From: Acidobacteriota bacterium
GTDB taxonomy: Bacteria > Acidobacteriota > Thermoanaerobaculia > Thermoanaerobaculales > Thermoanaerobaculaceae
Direction of reading: 5' to 3'
Assembly (NCBI GenBank): GCA_003133645.1
Contig: PKYI01000101.1
Location: forward strand, 48,430 to 112,429
DNA: 64,000 nucleotides
Both the position numbers and the translations under genes were made by a program. The notes under the pieces are model-generated. The model was not told the DNA's origin. It saw only the letters and a list, made by a program, of their open reading frames with translations, and ran no database searches. Below are positions 1-7,235 of this stretch, piece by piece; position 1 is the stretch's first letter; each line of letters begins with the position of its first letter.

Positions 1-1
1 C

Positions 2-772
2 GAGACGGCGCAGTTGTTCCTCGAGGTCAACCTGGGGGGGACCGCGATCGGCACCGGGATCAACGCCGACCCGCACTACCCCGTGCTCGTGGTCGAGCAC
101 CTCCGGCGGATCACCGGCCTCGACGTGGTGCCTGCGGAGAACCTCGTCGAGGCGACGCCAGACACCGGCGCGTTCGTCATGTTCTCCGGCGTGCTCAAGC
201 GCACGGCGGTCAAGCTCTCCAAGCTGTGCAACGACTTGCGGCTGCTCTCCTCCGGCCCGCGCTGCGGGCTCGCGGAGATCAACCTGCCAGCGATGCAGCC
301 CGGCTCCTCGATCATGCCGGGCAAGGTGAACCCGGTCATTCCGGAAGTCGTCAATCAGGTCGCGTTCCAGGTGATCGGCAACGACCTGACGATCACCCTG
401 GCCGCCGAGGCCGGTCAGCTCCAGCTCAACGTCATGGAGCCGATCATCGCCTTCAGCCTCTTCCAGTCGCTGCAGATGCTCACCGCCGCCGTGAACACCC
501 TGACGACCCGCTGCATCCGCGGCATCACCGCCAACGCGGGGCGCTGCCGCGAGCTGGTGGAGCGCTCGATCGGGATCGTGACGGCGGTAGTGCCGGCGCT
601 GGGGTACGAGCGGGCCAGCGAGATCGCCAAGGAAGCCCTCGAAACCGGCAAGTCGGTCCGCGAGATCATCCTGGCCGCCGGTCTGCTCTCGGGCGCCGAG
701 CTGGACGAGCTGCTCTCTCCCGAGGCGATGACCCGGCCGCGCCCGCTCGCGCCACGCGGCCCGGTGGCGTAA
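2..772 (+). CDS. aspA: Aspartate ammonia-lyase, C-terminal part (5' truncated by window edge)
   Basis: Cytosolic enzyme that reversibly converts L-aspartate to fumarate and ammonia. Only the last ~256 residues are present. The frame is open from base 2, so the TTG at base 14 used by the ORF track is not a real start. The fumarase/aspartase superfamily signature [15 protein letters not shown] is intact. The continuation [10 protein letters not shown], and later [12 protein letters not shown], is the aspartase form; fumarase C reads NPTQCE at this place. The C-terminal domain is complete and ends in a short Pro/Arg/Ala-rich tail. It converges on the DegV-fusion gene, with 28 bp between the two stops. 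The role fits the glutamate/aspartate catabolic genes nearby. Superfamily is certain; aspartase over fumarase is very likely. Confidence 0.93.
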   Translation, partial: ETAQLFLEVNLGGTAIGTGINADPHYPVLVVEHLRRITGLDVVPAENLVEATPDTGAFVMFSGVLKRTAVKLSKLCNDLRLLSSGPRCGLAEINLPAMQPGSSIMPGKVNPVIPEVVNQVAFQVIGNDLTITLAAEAGQLQLNVMEPIIAFSLFQSLQMLTAAVNTLTTRCIRGITANAGRCRELVERSIGIVTAVVPALGYERASEIAKEALETGKSVREIILAAGLLSGAELDELLSPEAMTRPRPLAPRGPVA

Positions 773-790
773 CAGCCGCGCGTTCGCCGG

Positions 791-816
791 GGCGCCGCCC
801 TTATGCCGGCGGCGCC
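791..816. terminator. Candidate hairpin between convergent stops
   Basis: GGCGCCGCC and GGCGGCGCC form a perfect 9-bp inverted repeat with an 8-base loop. It lies between the aspA stop and the end of the DegV-fusion gene, overlapping the last codons of the latter. There is no T tract on either side, so it is at best a weak bidirectional terminator. In DNA this GC-rich such repeats can occur by chance. Confidence 0.3.
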
Positions 817-2600
817 AGGAGCGCGAGTTCGTCCCCGGTCGGCTGGAAGACCGCCGCCCCGACGCAGCCGGGACCGACGTGAGTGCCGACGACCGGCCCG
901 ATCTCGCTCTCCAACAACTCGGCGATCTCGAACGCGCCGTGCAGCAGGCCGCGCAGCCTTGCCGCCCACTCCGGCGCGGCCGCGTGCGCGATCCCCACGA
1001 CCACCGGCCGGCCGGCCTCGACGCGCTCCTTGAGCAGGGCGACCAGGCGCGCCTGGGCGTTGGCGCCGCCCCGTACCCGGTCCACCGGCACGACCTCGCC
1101 GTTCACCACGCCGAGGATCGGTTTGATGCCCAGGAGCCCCCCGAACCACGCCTGCGCCTGACCGATCCTGCCGCCGCGTGCGAGGTACTCAAGCGTGTCC
1201 ACGACGAAGAGCAAATGGATGCGGGGCCGCATCGCCTCGACCCGCGCGCGGATCTCGGAGGCATCGAGACGCCGCAGCGCCAACCGGGCGGCGATCACAG
1301 CCAGCAGGCCGAGGCCGGTGCTGACCTGGAGGCTGTCGACGACCTCCATGGCCGGCGCGCCGTCCCCGCGCAGCGTGCGGAAGTCGTCGCTTCCCTCCTT
1401 GACCGCGGCGCGAGCGTGGGTCACCGTCTTGGACATCTTCTCCGAGATGTGCACGGAGACGACGTCGCTGCGGCCGACGACCTGCCGATAGGTGGCGAGG
1501 AACTCGCCCTTGGTGGGGGGGCTGGTCTGCGGGTGCCCGCGCTTGTGGTCCTGCAACAGCTCGTAGAACGCCGCCGGCCGCAGGTCGATGCCGTCCTTGT
1601 AGATCTCCTTCCCGAAGAGCACGGAGAGCGGCACGACGTGGATTCGATTCCTCTCCGCCACCTCGGGCGGCAGGTCCGCCGTCGAGTCGGTGACGACCCG
1701 CACCTTGACCTCTGGCTCGTCCAACGCCACCACGCCGAGCTCGCGGAGGTTCGCGATCTCGCCCAGCACCACGCCGTCGAGCTCGGGGGTCCGATCGACG
1801 AAATCCCGGATGGTGCCGCCGCCGTGAGCCCCTGCCAGCACCCCCTGCTGGCCCGCGGTGAACTGCGTGGCGAAGAACGCCGGGCCGATCACCAGGCGCA
1901 GCCGGCTCGCCAGGTCGGGGAGGCGACCGCACGCCTCGGCAAAGCGGGTCTGGTCTTCCATCGCGAGCGCCATCAGGCTCAACATGTCCTCCGCGATCTC
2001 CCGCGGCACGGCGGCCGGCCCGACCAGCACGCGGAAACTGCCGAACGTGGTGCGCGCCAGCCTCGCGAACGCCTTGGCGCCGCGCACGGCGCCGGCACGG
2101 GCGGCCACGGCCTCGCCTTCCTCGAGCGCCACCTCGCCGTCGGCGAGGAGCACGCGGCCGCTCACGACGAGGCGCCGCAGGTTCGGCAACAACTCGAGCA
2201 ACGGCAGCGCCAGCAGGTTCCCCTCGAGAGCCTCCAGCCGGGCGTCGGCCGGGATCCCCAGCTCCCGCCCGAGCAAGGCGGTGCGGACCTTGCGGACGAT
2301 CGCGTCGGGGGCAAGACCGGCTGCGGCCACGACCGGTCCGGGACCCGCGGCTGGGGCCTCCTCCCGGTCGTCGAGCAGGATGCGCAGCGGGCCGGCCTCG
2401 CCCGCGACCGCCGCCATCACGGGACCGGCGAGGGCCGCCTCGATCACGACCGCATCCGGGCTCAATCCCTCCGCGAACCGCTTCCCCTCGTCGCCGTCCG
2501 CGGCCGTGACGACCTCGTAGGCGTACGACGCCAGCCCGCGGGCGAGCTCTTTGCGCCGGATCTCCTGCCGATCCACTACAAGGACGGTCAATCGTGCCAT
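801..2600 (-). CDS. Receiver-like / PATAN (DUF4388) / DegV fusion protein
   Basis: 599-residue fusion with three parts. Residues ~1-115 look like a response-regulator receiver (LTVLVVDRQEIRRKEL, YEVVTAADGDEG), but the usual phosphoacceptor Asp is Glu (AVVIEAAL) and the acidic pair is DR, so phosphorylation is unlikely. Residues ~125-220 match the PATAN/DUF4388 style (LEGNLLALPLLELLPN, GRVLLADGEVALEEGEAV, TTFGSFRV). Residues ~315-599 are a complete DegV/EDD fold (VVTDSTADLPPE, DSLQVSTGLGLL, YLARGGRIG). DegV proteins bind fatty acids; in Firmicutes they present them to the kinase FakA. ATG at 2600 follows GGGGGAGACA, a good ribosome site. It is divergent from the PIG-L gene and shares its promoter region. 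Function of the fusion is inferred only: perhaps lipid sensing tied to signalling. Confidence 0.85.
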   Translation of the reverse strand: MARLTVLVVDRQEIRRKELARGLASYAYEVVTAADGDEGKRFAEGLSPDAVVIEAALAGPVMAAVAGEAGPLRILLDDREEAPAAGPGPVVAAAGLAPDAIVRKVRTALLGRELGIPADARLEALEGNLLALPLLELLPNLRRLVVSGRVLLADGEVALEEGEAVAARAGAVRGAKAFARLARTTFGSFRVLVGPAAVPREIAEDMLSLMALAMEDQTRFAEACGRLPDLASRLRLVIGPAFFATQFTAGQQGVLAGAHGGGTIRDFVDRTPELDGVVLGEIANLRELGVVALDEPEVKVRVVTDSTADLPPEVAERNRIHVVPLSVLFGKEIYKDGIDLRPAAFYELLQDHKRGHPQTSPPTKGEFLATYRQVVGRSDVVSVHISEKMSKTVTHARAAVKEGSDDFRTLRGDGAPAMEVVDSLQVSTGLGLLAVIAARLALRRLDASEIRARVEAMRPRIHLLFVVDTLEYLARGGRIGQAQAWFGGLLGIKPILGVVNGEVVPVDRVRGGANAQARLVALLKERVEAGRPVVVGIAHAAAPEWAARLRGLLHGAFEIAELLESEIGPVVGTHVGPGCVGAAVFQPTGDELALLAPPA

Positions 2601-2670
2601 TGTCTCCCCCGCGGATCGGACGTCCGGCGGCTGCGAATCGAGCGGAATCTGCGGGCCGCGTTCTACCTTG

Positions 2671-2677
2671 TAGTATA
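2671..2677. promoter_or_regulatory. Overlapping divergent -10 boxes for the DegV-fusion and PIG-L genes
   Basis: The 7-mer TAGTATA reads as TAGTAT on the plus strand and TATACT on the minus strand. TAGTAT ends 6 bases before the PIG-L ATG (leaderless type). TATACT would start the degV transcript about 65 bases before its ATG, allowing a normal leader with a GGGGGAG ribosome site. No convincing -35 box is seen for either. Confidence 0.55.
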
Positions 2678-2682
2678 CCGCC

Positions 2683-3414
2683 ATGAGCAAACGCATCCTG
2701 ACGCTCTTTGCCCACCCCGACGACGCGGAAACGATGGCCGGCGGCACCCTCCTCAAGTGGGCGGCCGAGGGCCACGCCATCACCCTGTGCCTGATCACGG
2801 ACGGCGACAAGGGCACGGCCGATCCGAACGACAGCCGCGACGCGGTAATCGCGCGCCGGCGAGCCGAGCAGACCAAAGCCGCGGCCCGTCTCGGCGCGGA
2901 GGTGATCACTCTCGGGTACGAGGACGGCATGCTGCAGCCCACCCTCGACCTGCGCCGCGACCTCGTGCGCGTGATGCGGCGGGTCCGGCCCGACATCGTG
3001 GTCGCCAACGACCCGACCGTCTGGTTCCGTCACGGGACCTACATCAACCACCCGGACCACCGGGCCGCCGGCCACGCCGCGGTGGAGGCGCTCTACCCGG
3101 CGGTCAAGAAGGCGAGCATCTTCCCCGAGCTGATCGCCGAGGGCCTGCAGCCGCACGTGGTCCAGGAAGTCTGGCTCGGTCCCACCGGAGAAGCCAACGC
3201 CTGGGTGGACATCGCCGGCGTCTTCGACCGCAAGATCGAGATGATCTGCGACCACGCCTCCCAGTTTTCGCCGGGGCCGACCCGCGTCGCGTTCGAGCGA
3301 ATCGCGCGCGCGGCCGGTCAGGAACGCGGCCTCGCCCTGGCCGAGTCGTTCCGCACCTTGCGACTGGCCGCGAACACCGTCCAGTCCCTGGCTGGCGGGC
3401 CCGCGCCCTCGTAG
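2683..3414 (+). CDS. PIG-L/LmbE family zinc-dependent deacetylase
   Basis: 243-residue cytosolic protein of the PIG-L family, which removes N-acetyl groups from N-acetylglucosamine conjugates (for example BshB of bacillithiol synthesis or MshB of mycothiol synthesis). The zinc site is intact: AHPDDAE at residues ~10-16 supplies His-Asp-Asp, and INHPDHR near residue 125 supplies the third histidine. Length is typical of the BshB1-like group, but no bacillithiol or mycothiol partner gene is visible, so the substrate is unknown. The ATG lies 6 bases after a TAGTAT box and has no Shine-Dalgarno sequence, so the mRNA is probably leaderless. Divergent from the DegV fusion; the next gene, pxpA, is on the opposite strand. 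Confidence 0.88.
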   Translation: MSKRILTLFAHPDDAETMAGGTLLKWAAEGHAITLCLITDGDKGTADPNDSRDAVIARRRAEQTKAAARLGAEVITLGYEDGMLQPTLDLRRDLVRVMRRVRPDIVVANDPTVWFRHGTYINHPDHRAAGHAAVEALYPAVKKASIFPELIAEGLQPHVVQEVWLGPTGEANAWVDIAGVFDRKIEMICDHASQFSPGPTRVAFERIARAAGQERGLALAESFRTLRLAANTVQSLAGGPAPS

Positions 3415-3430
3415 CAGCCGCCGGCGCCGG

Positions 3431-4222
3431 CTACGTCGGTCCGCCCCCGAGCGGCGCCAGGCGGACGCCGGCCGCGAGCAACGCGGCGCGCACCGCCACT
3501 GCCACGGCAACGGCGCCGGGGGAGTCGCCGTGGACGCAGATCGTCCGGGCGGCAAGCGCGATCTCGGGGCCACCGAGCGCGGCCACCAACCCCTCGACCG
3601 CGATGCGCACCGCCTGCGCCGCCGCGACCGCAGGGTCGGCGTGCAGCGCCCCGGGCAGCGCGCGGGGGCGCAGCGTGCCGTCCGCCTCGTACGCCCGGTC
3701 TGCGAAGCCTTCGCCGACGGCCTCGAACCCCTGCTCGCGGTACACCTCAAGGCAGCGCGACCCGGCGAGGCCTACCAGCGCGACGGCGTCGCTCCAACGC
3801 GCGACGCCGCGCGCGATCGCGGCGGCAACGGCGTCATTCCTCGCGGCGTCGTTGTACAGCGCGCCGTGCGGCTTCACGTGGCGCAGCTCGACCCCGGCCC
3901 GGCCCGCGGCCGCGGCCAGCGCCCGCACTTGCTCGAAGACGGTTTCCTCGATCGCACCGGGGTCCATCCCCGCCGAGCGGCGCCCGAACGAGGCGCGGTC
4001 CGGGTACCCGGGGTGGGCGCCCGCCGCCACGCCGAGTCGTCCCGCCAGTGCGAGCACGCGAGCCATCGTGCGCTCGTCGCCGGCGTGTCCGCCGCACGCG
4101 ATGTTGGCCGAACTGACGAGCCGGAGCAGCGCCTCCTCCCGTCCGTCATCCAGGGCCTCGGGGAGCTCACCGACATCCGCGTTGAGGTCGATCGTCCCGC
4201 CCCGAATCGGTGCTCCACTCAC
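3431..4222 (-). CDS. pxpA: 5-oxoprolinase subunit PxpA (LamB/YcsF family)
   Basis: 263-residue subunit of the bacterial 5-oxoprolinase PxpABC, which uses ATP to open 5-oxoproline (pyroglutamate) to L-glutamate in the cytosol. Family hallmarks are clear: IDLNADVGE at the N-terminus, SSANIACGGHAGD, GAHPGYPDRASFGRR, VKPHGALYN and ICVHGDSPGA. The start is a GTG at 4222 preceded by GGGGGGAGGAGCTGCG, and it overlaps the stop of the MFS gene (GTGA), so the two are translationally coupled. Third gene of the pxpBC-MFS-pxpA operon. The length is slightly longer than the ~250 residues usual for the family, and nothing is missing. Confidence 0.95.
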   Translation of the reverse strand: MSGAPIRGGTIDLNADVGELPEALDDGREEALLRLVSSANIACGGHAGDERTMARVLALAGRLGVAAGAHPGYPDRASFGRRSAGMDPGAIEETVFEQVRALAAAAGRAGVELRHVKPHGALYNDAARNDAVAAAIARGVARWSDAVALVGLAGSRCLEVYREQGFEAVGEGFADRAYEADGTLRPRALPGALHADPAVAAAQAVRIAVEGLVAALGGPEIALAARTICVHGDSPGAVAVAVAVRAALLAAGVRLAPLGGGPT

Positions 4223-5445
4223 CGCAGCTCCTCCCCCCGGGTTTCCGGCAGGAGCAGGATCAGCCCCCCCGCCGCGACGAAGAACGCCGACGTCAGCGCC
4301 AGCGCGCTGCCGATCCCGTGCCGGTCGGCGAGCGCCCCGATGATGAAAGGCGCCAACGCGCTCGCCGCCCGGCCGAAGTTGTAGCAGAAACCTTGCGCCG
4401 TGGCGCGCACCGACGACGGGAACAGCTCGGCGAGCATCGCGCCGAACAGGGAGAAGTAACCGTGCCCGAAGAAACCGATTAGCGGTCCCAGCGCCATCAG
4501 CGCCGCCGGCTGCGCGGCCATTTGCCCGTACACGGGCACGAGCACCGCGGCGGCGAGGACGAACGTCAGGAAGACGGGCCGGCGGCCGAAGCGGTCCGCG
4601 AGCACGCCGAACAAAACGTACCCGAAAAAGGCCCCGATCTGCATCGGGACGATCCACCCCGTGGAGCGCACCACGCCCATCCCCGCGCCGCCACTCGTCA
4701 CCGGGCTCGCCAGGTACGCCGGGATCCAGGTGAACAGGCCCCAATACGCGAACAGCAGGCAGGACGTCAATGTCGTCGCCACCGCAACGTTGCGAACCAG
4801 CGGCGGCCGAAAGAGCGCCGTGAAGCCGAGTCGTGCGTCCCGCTCGGCGCGCCGCCAGATCTCCGGCTCCGGCACCGTCCGCCGCACCCACCAGGCCAGC
4901 AACGCCGGCGCCACGCCGATGGCGAACAGCACTCTCCAGCCGTGGCGGGGAAGGATCGCGGAAGCCAGCAGCGCGGCCAAGATGTAGCCGATCGCCCACC
5001 CCGACTGCATCAGCCCGATCGCCTTGCCGCGGTGCTCGGCGGGCCAGCTCTCGGAAACCAGGACCGACCCGGCGGCCCATTCCCCGCCGAGGCCGATGCC
5101 GACGAGCGACCGCCACAGGACGAGCTGGGCGAGCGAGTGCGAGGTTGCCGTGAGCGCGGTGAAGACGGAATAGATGAGGATCGACCAGACGAGCGACCGC
5201 GCGCGGCCGATGCGGTCCGCGAGGACCCCGAACGCGATCCCGCCGATCGCCGATGTGAGCAACGTCACCGACGCGAAACCGCCGGCCGCGGCGGCCGAGA
5301 GCGAGAACTCGGCGCGGATCGCGGTGAGGGCGAAGGCGTAGAACATCACGTCCATCGCGTCGAGCATCCACCCGAGCATGGCAGCCAGGAGCGTCCGCCA
5401 CTGCGAGGCGGAGACCGAGCCGAGCGTGGCCGGGGCGAGACGCAT
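4219..5445 (-). CDS. MFS transporter, probable 5-oxoproline or organic-acid importer
   Basis: 408-residue major-facilitator protein with about 12 hydrophobic segments. The loop 2-3 motif (GVLADRIGRA) occurs in the N-half and again as GVLADRFGRR in the C-half. The GLGGEWAAGSVLVSE stretch is typical of metabolite:H+ symporters such as ShiA, KgtP or the aromatic-acid carriers. It is embedded between pxpBC and pxpA with overlapping ends on both sides, so the natural inference is that it brings in 5-oxoproline or a related acid for PxpABC. ATG at 5445 is used here. An in-frame GTG at 5454 overlaps the pxpBC stop (GTGA) and is an equally possible start; the GAGGAGG next to the ATG is too close to serve it. 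Confidence 0.88.
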   Translation of the reverse strand: MRLAPATLGSVSASQWRTLLAAMLGWMLDAMDVMFYAFALTAIRAEFSLSAAAAGGFASVTLLTSAIGGIAFGVLADRIGRARSLVWSILIYSVFTALTATSHSLAQLVLWRSLVGIGLGGEWAAGSVLVSESWPAEHRGKAIGLMQSGWAIGYILAALLASAILPRHGWRVLFAIGVAPALLAWWVRRTVPEPEIWRRAERDARLGFTALFRPPLVRNVAVATTLTSCLLFAYWGLFTWIPAYLASPVTSGGAGMGVVRSTGWIVPMQIGAFFGYVLFGVLADRFGRRPVFLTFVLAAAVLVPVYGQMAAQPAALMALGPLIGFFGHGYFSLFGAMLAELFPSSVRATAQGFCYNFGRAASALAPFIIGALADRHGIGSALALTSAFFVAAGGLILLLPETRGEELR

Positions 5446-5450
5446 CCTCC

Positions 5451-7118
5451 TCACGCCTCCCCGATGAGCCCGCGCAGGGTCGCCGCGAGCTCGGCGTACG
5501 CCTCGTCGGCCTCGCCAAGGGAGACCTCGACGAACCGGACCTCGTCGCGCGCCCGCAGCTGGCCGATGCGGTGCAGGTCGGCGGCGATCACGCAGGCGAT
5601 CTGCGGGTAGCCGCCGGTCGTCTGGTGCTCGACGAACGAGACGATCGGCCGGCCGTCCCCCGGTACCTGGAGCGCCCCGAGCGACACGCCCTCGGTGACC
5701 ATCGCCCCCGGCCGGTCGGCCGCGAGCGGCGCCCCGTCGAGACGCAGCCCCATCCGGCTGCTGCTCTCGCTGACGACGTACGGCGACGCGAACAGCGCCG
5801 TCCTCGCCCGCGACGTGAAGCGCTCCCACTGCGGCCCGCGCGTGGCGCGCAACGTGTCGCGCCGCAGCAGGCGCGCCGCCACTTCGGGCGGGAAGCGCCG
5901 GTCGACCGGCCCCGCGTTCCCGGCCACGCCGACGGCCAGGACGTCCCCCGCCCGCAGGGGACGCCCCTCGATCCCCCCGATGCCGGACGTCAGGTGGGTC
6001 GAGGCGCTCCCCAGGACGGGCGGCGCCGCGACTCCGCCGCGCACGCACACGGTGCAGCGCGCCCCCGACCTCGTCGCGCGGCACGCCAAGGTCTGGCCGG
6101 GCCTCACCTCCAGGGCGGTCCAGAGAGGGACGCGGGCGTCGTCGATCGCAGGCTCGAAGTCGGAACCGGTCACCGCGACGACGCAGGCGTCCGCGAACGC
6201 CAGAGCGGCGCCGGTCAGCGTCATCTCGATCGCGGCCGCTCCCTTGGGGTTGCTGACCAGCCAGTTGCCTATCCGCAGCGAGACGGGGTCCGCGGCGCCC
6301 GACGCCGAAACCCCGATATGGGCGTACCCAGGTCGTCCGAGGTCCTGCACCGTGCTCTGGAAACCCGGCGTGACGACGCGGATGGCGCCGACTCTGGCCG
6401 CCTGAGCCGGCGGCGCGAGGGGGGCCGAGTCCACCGCGAGAGCGCTCCCCTCCTCCGTCGCGACGAACCTGACCCGATCGCCCGCGGCCAGCAGCGCCGG
6501 CGGCGTCCGCCCCGGGTCGAACAGCGCGAGCGGCGTGCGCCCGATGAGCTGCCAACCCCCCGGCGAGGCGAGCGGATAGACGCCGGTCTGACTCCCACCG
6601 ATCGCGACGCTCCCCGCCGGGACGCGCGTGCGCGGCGTCGGCCGCCGCGCCGCGGCGATGCGCGGCGGCAGCCCGCCCAGGTACGGGAAGCCGGGCGAGA
6701 AGCCGAGGAAGTAGACGAGGTACTCGGCGCGGCTGTGCTCGCGCACCATCTCAGTCGGGGTGAGGCCGCACGCCGCCGCCACCTCCGCGAGGTCGGGGCC
6801 CCACTCGCCGCCGTAGCGCACCGGGACCTCGACCAGTGCAGGCTTGGGGAGCGCAACCACCCGCGCCTCCTCCACCCGGCGAACAACCTCGTCCCCGATC
6901 CGGCGGCGCTCCGATCCCGGCGGCTCGAGCGTCAGCAAAAGCGACGCGTACGCGGGGTGGAGGTTCGCCACGCCTGGGATCGGCGCCCGCAGCAGCAGAT
7001 GCAGGGCCGCCCGAACCCGGCGGTGCGCATCGAGAGAGATTTCGTCCGCGAAGGTGACCAGGATCGAGTGATCACTGGCAGGCCGGACGGCGGCGCGAGT
7101 CGGCAAGACGGTCTCCAT
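5451..7118 (-). CDS. pxpBC: Fused 5-oxoprolinase subunits PxpB-PxpC (KipI-KipA type)
   Basis: 555-residue natural fusion. Residues ~1-235 are PxpB/KipI (allophanate hydrolase subunit 1 family): YFLGFSPGFPYLGGLP and GSVAIGGSQTGVYP. Residues ~240-530 are PxpC/KipA (subunit 2 family): VVTPGFQSTVQDLGRPGY, GVSASGAADPVSLRIGNWLV and VSESSSRMGLRLDG. With PxpA it makes the ATP-dependent 5-oxoprolinase. In many bacteria B and C are separate genes; here one frame runs through with a short linker (~LAPPAQAARVGA). The ATG at 7118 has no strong ribosome site, but a good promoter lies just upstream. First gene of the operon with the MFS carrier and pxpA. Confidence 0.94.
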   Translation of the reverse strand: METVLPTRAAVRPASDHSILVTFADEISLDAHRRVRAALHLLLRAPIPGVANLHPAYASLLLTLEPPGSERRRIGDEVVRRVEEARVVALPKPALVEVPVRYGGEWGPDLAEVAAACGLTPTEMVREHSRAEYLVYFLGFSPGFPYLGGLPPRIAAARRPTPRTRVPAGSVAIGGSQTGVYPLASPGGWQLIGRTPLALFDPGRTPPALLAAGDRVRFVATEEGSALAVDSAPLAPPAQAARVGAIRVVTPGFQSTVQDLGRPGYAHIGVSASGAADPVSLRIGNWLVSNPKGAAAIEMTLTGAALAFADACVVAVTGSDFEPAIDDARVPLWTALEVRPGQTLACRATRSGARCTVCVRGGVAAPPVLGSASTHLTSGIGGIEGRPLRAGDVLAVGVAGNAGPVDRRFPPEVAARLLRRDTLRATRGPQWERFTSRARTALFASPYVVSESSSRMGLRLDGAPLAADRPGAMVTEGVSLGALQVPGDGRPIVSFVEHQTTGGYPQIACVIAADLHRIGQLRARDEVRFVEVSLGEADEAYAELAATLRGLIGEA

Positions 7119-7140
7119 GGCGGTTCGAGTGGCTCCGCCA

Positions 7141-7169
7141 GGGTAGGCACGTCATCCGGCGCCGTCAAC
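7141..7169 (-). promoter_or_regulatory. Promoter of the pxpBC-MFS-pxpA operon
   Basis: On the minus strand TTGACG and TACCCT are separated by exactly 17 bases, close to the sigma-70 consensus. The predicted transcript start is ~15 bases before the pxpBC ATG, giving a very short leader without a clear Shine-Dalgarno sequence. It lies in the gap after pruA, so the pxp operon can be expressed independently of pruA. Confidence 0.65.
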
Positions 7170-7235
7170 GCGACGGCCGTTGGGTGCTTGAGTTGCGGCG
7201 ACGCCGCCGTCAGGCCCCGGGAGCGGTGCCGGCGC

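Noticed and set aside
879-4343. Very long ORF of 1154 codons on the plus strand.
   Set aside because: It runs antisense through the DegV fusion and across the PIG-L gene; composition is Arg/Pro/Gly/His-rich as expected of a GC-rich shadow frame, with no family motifs.
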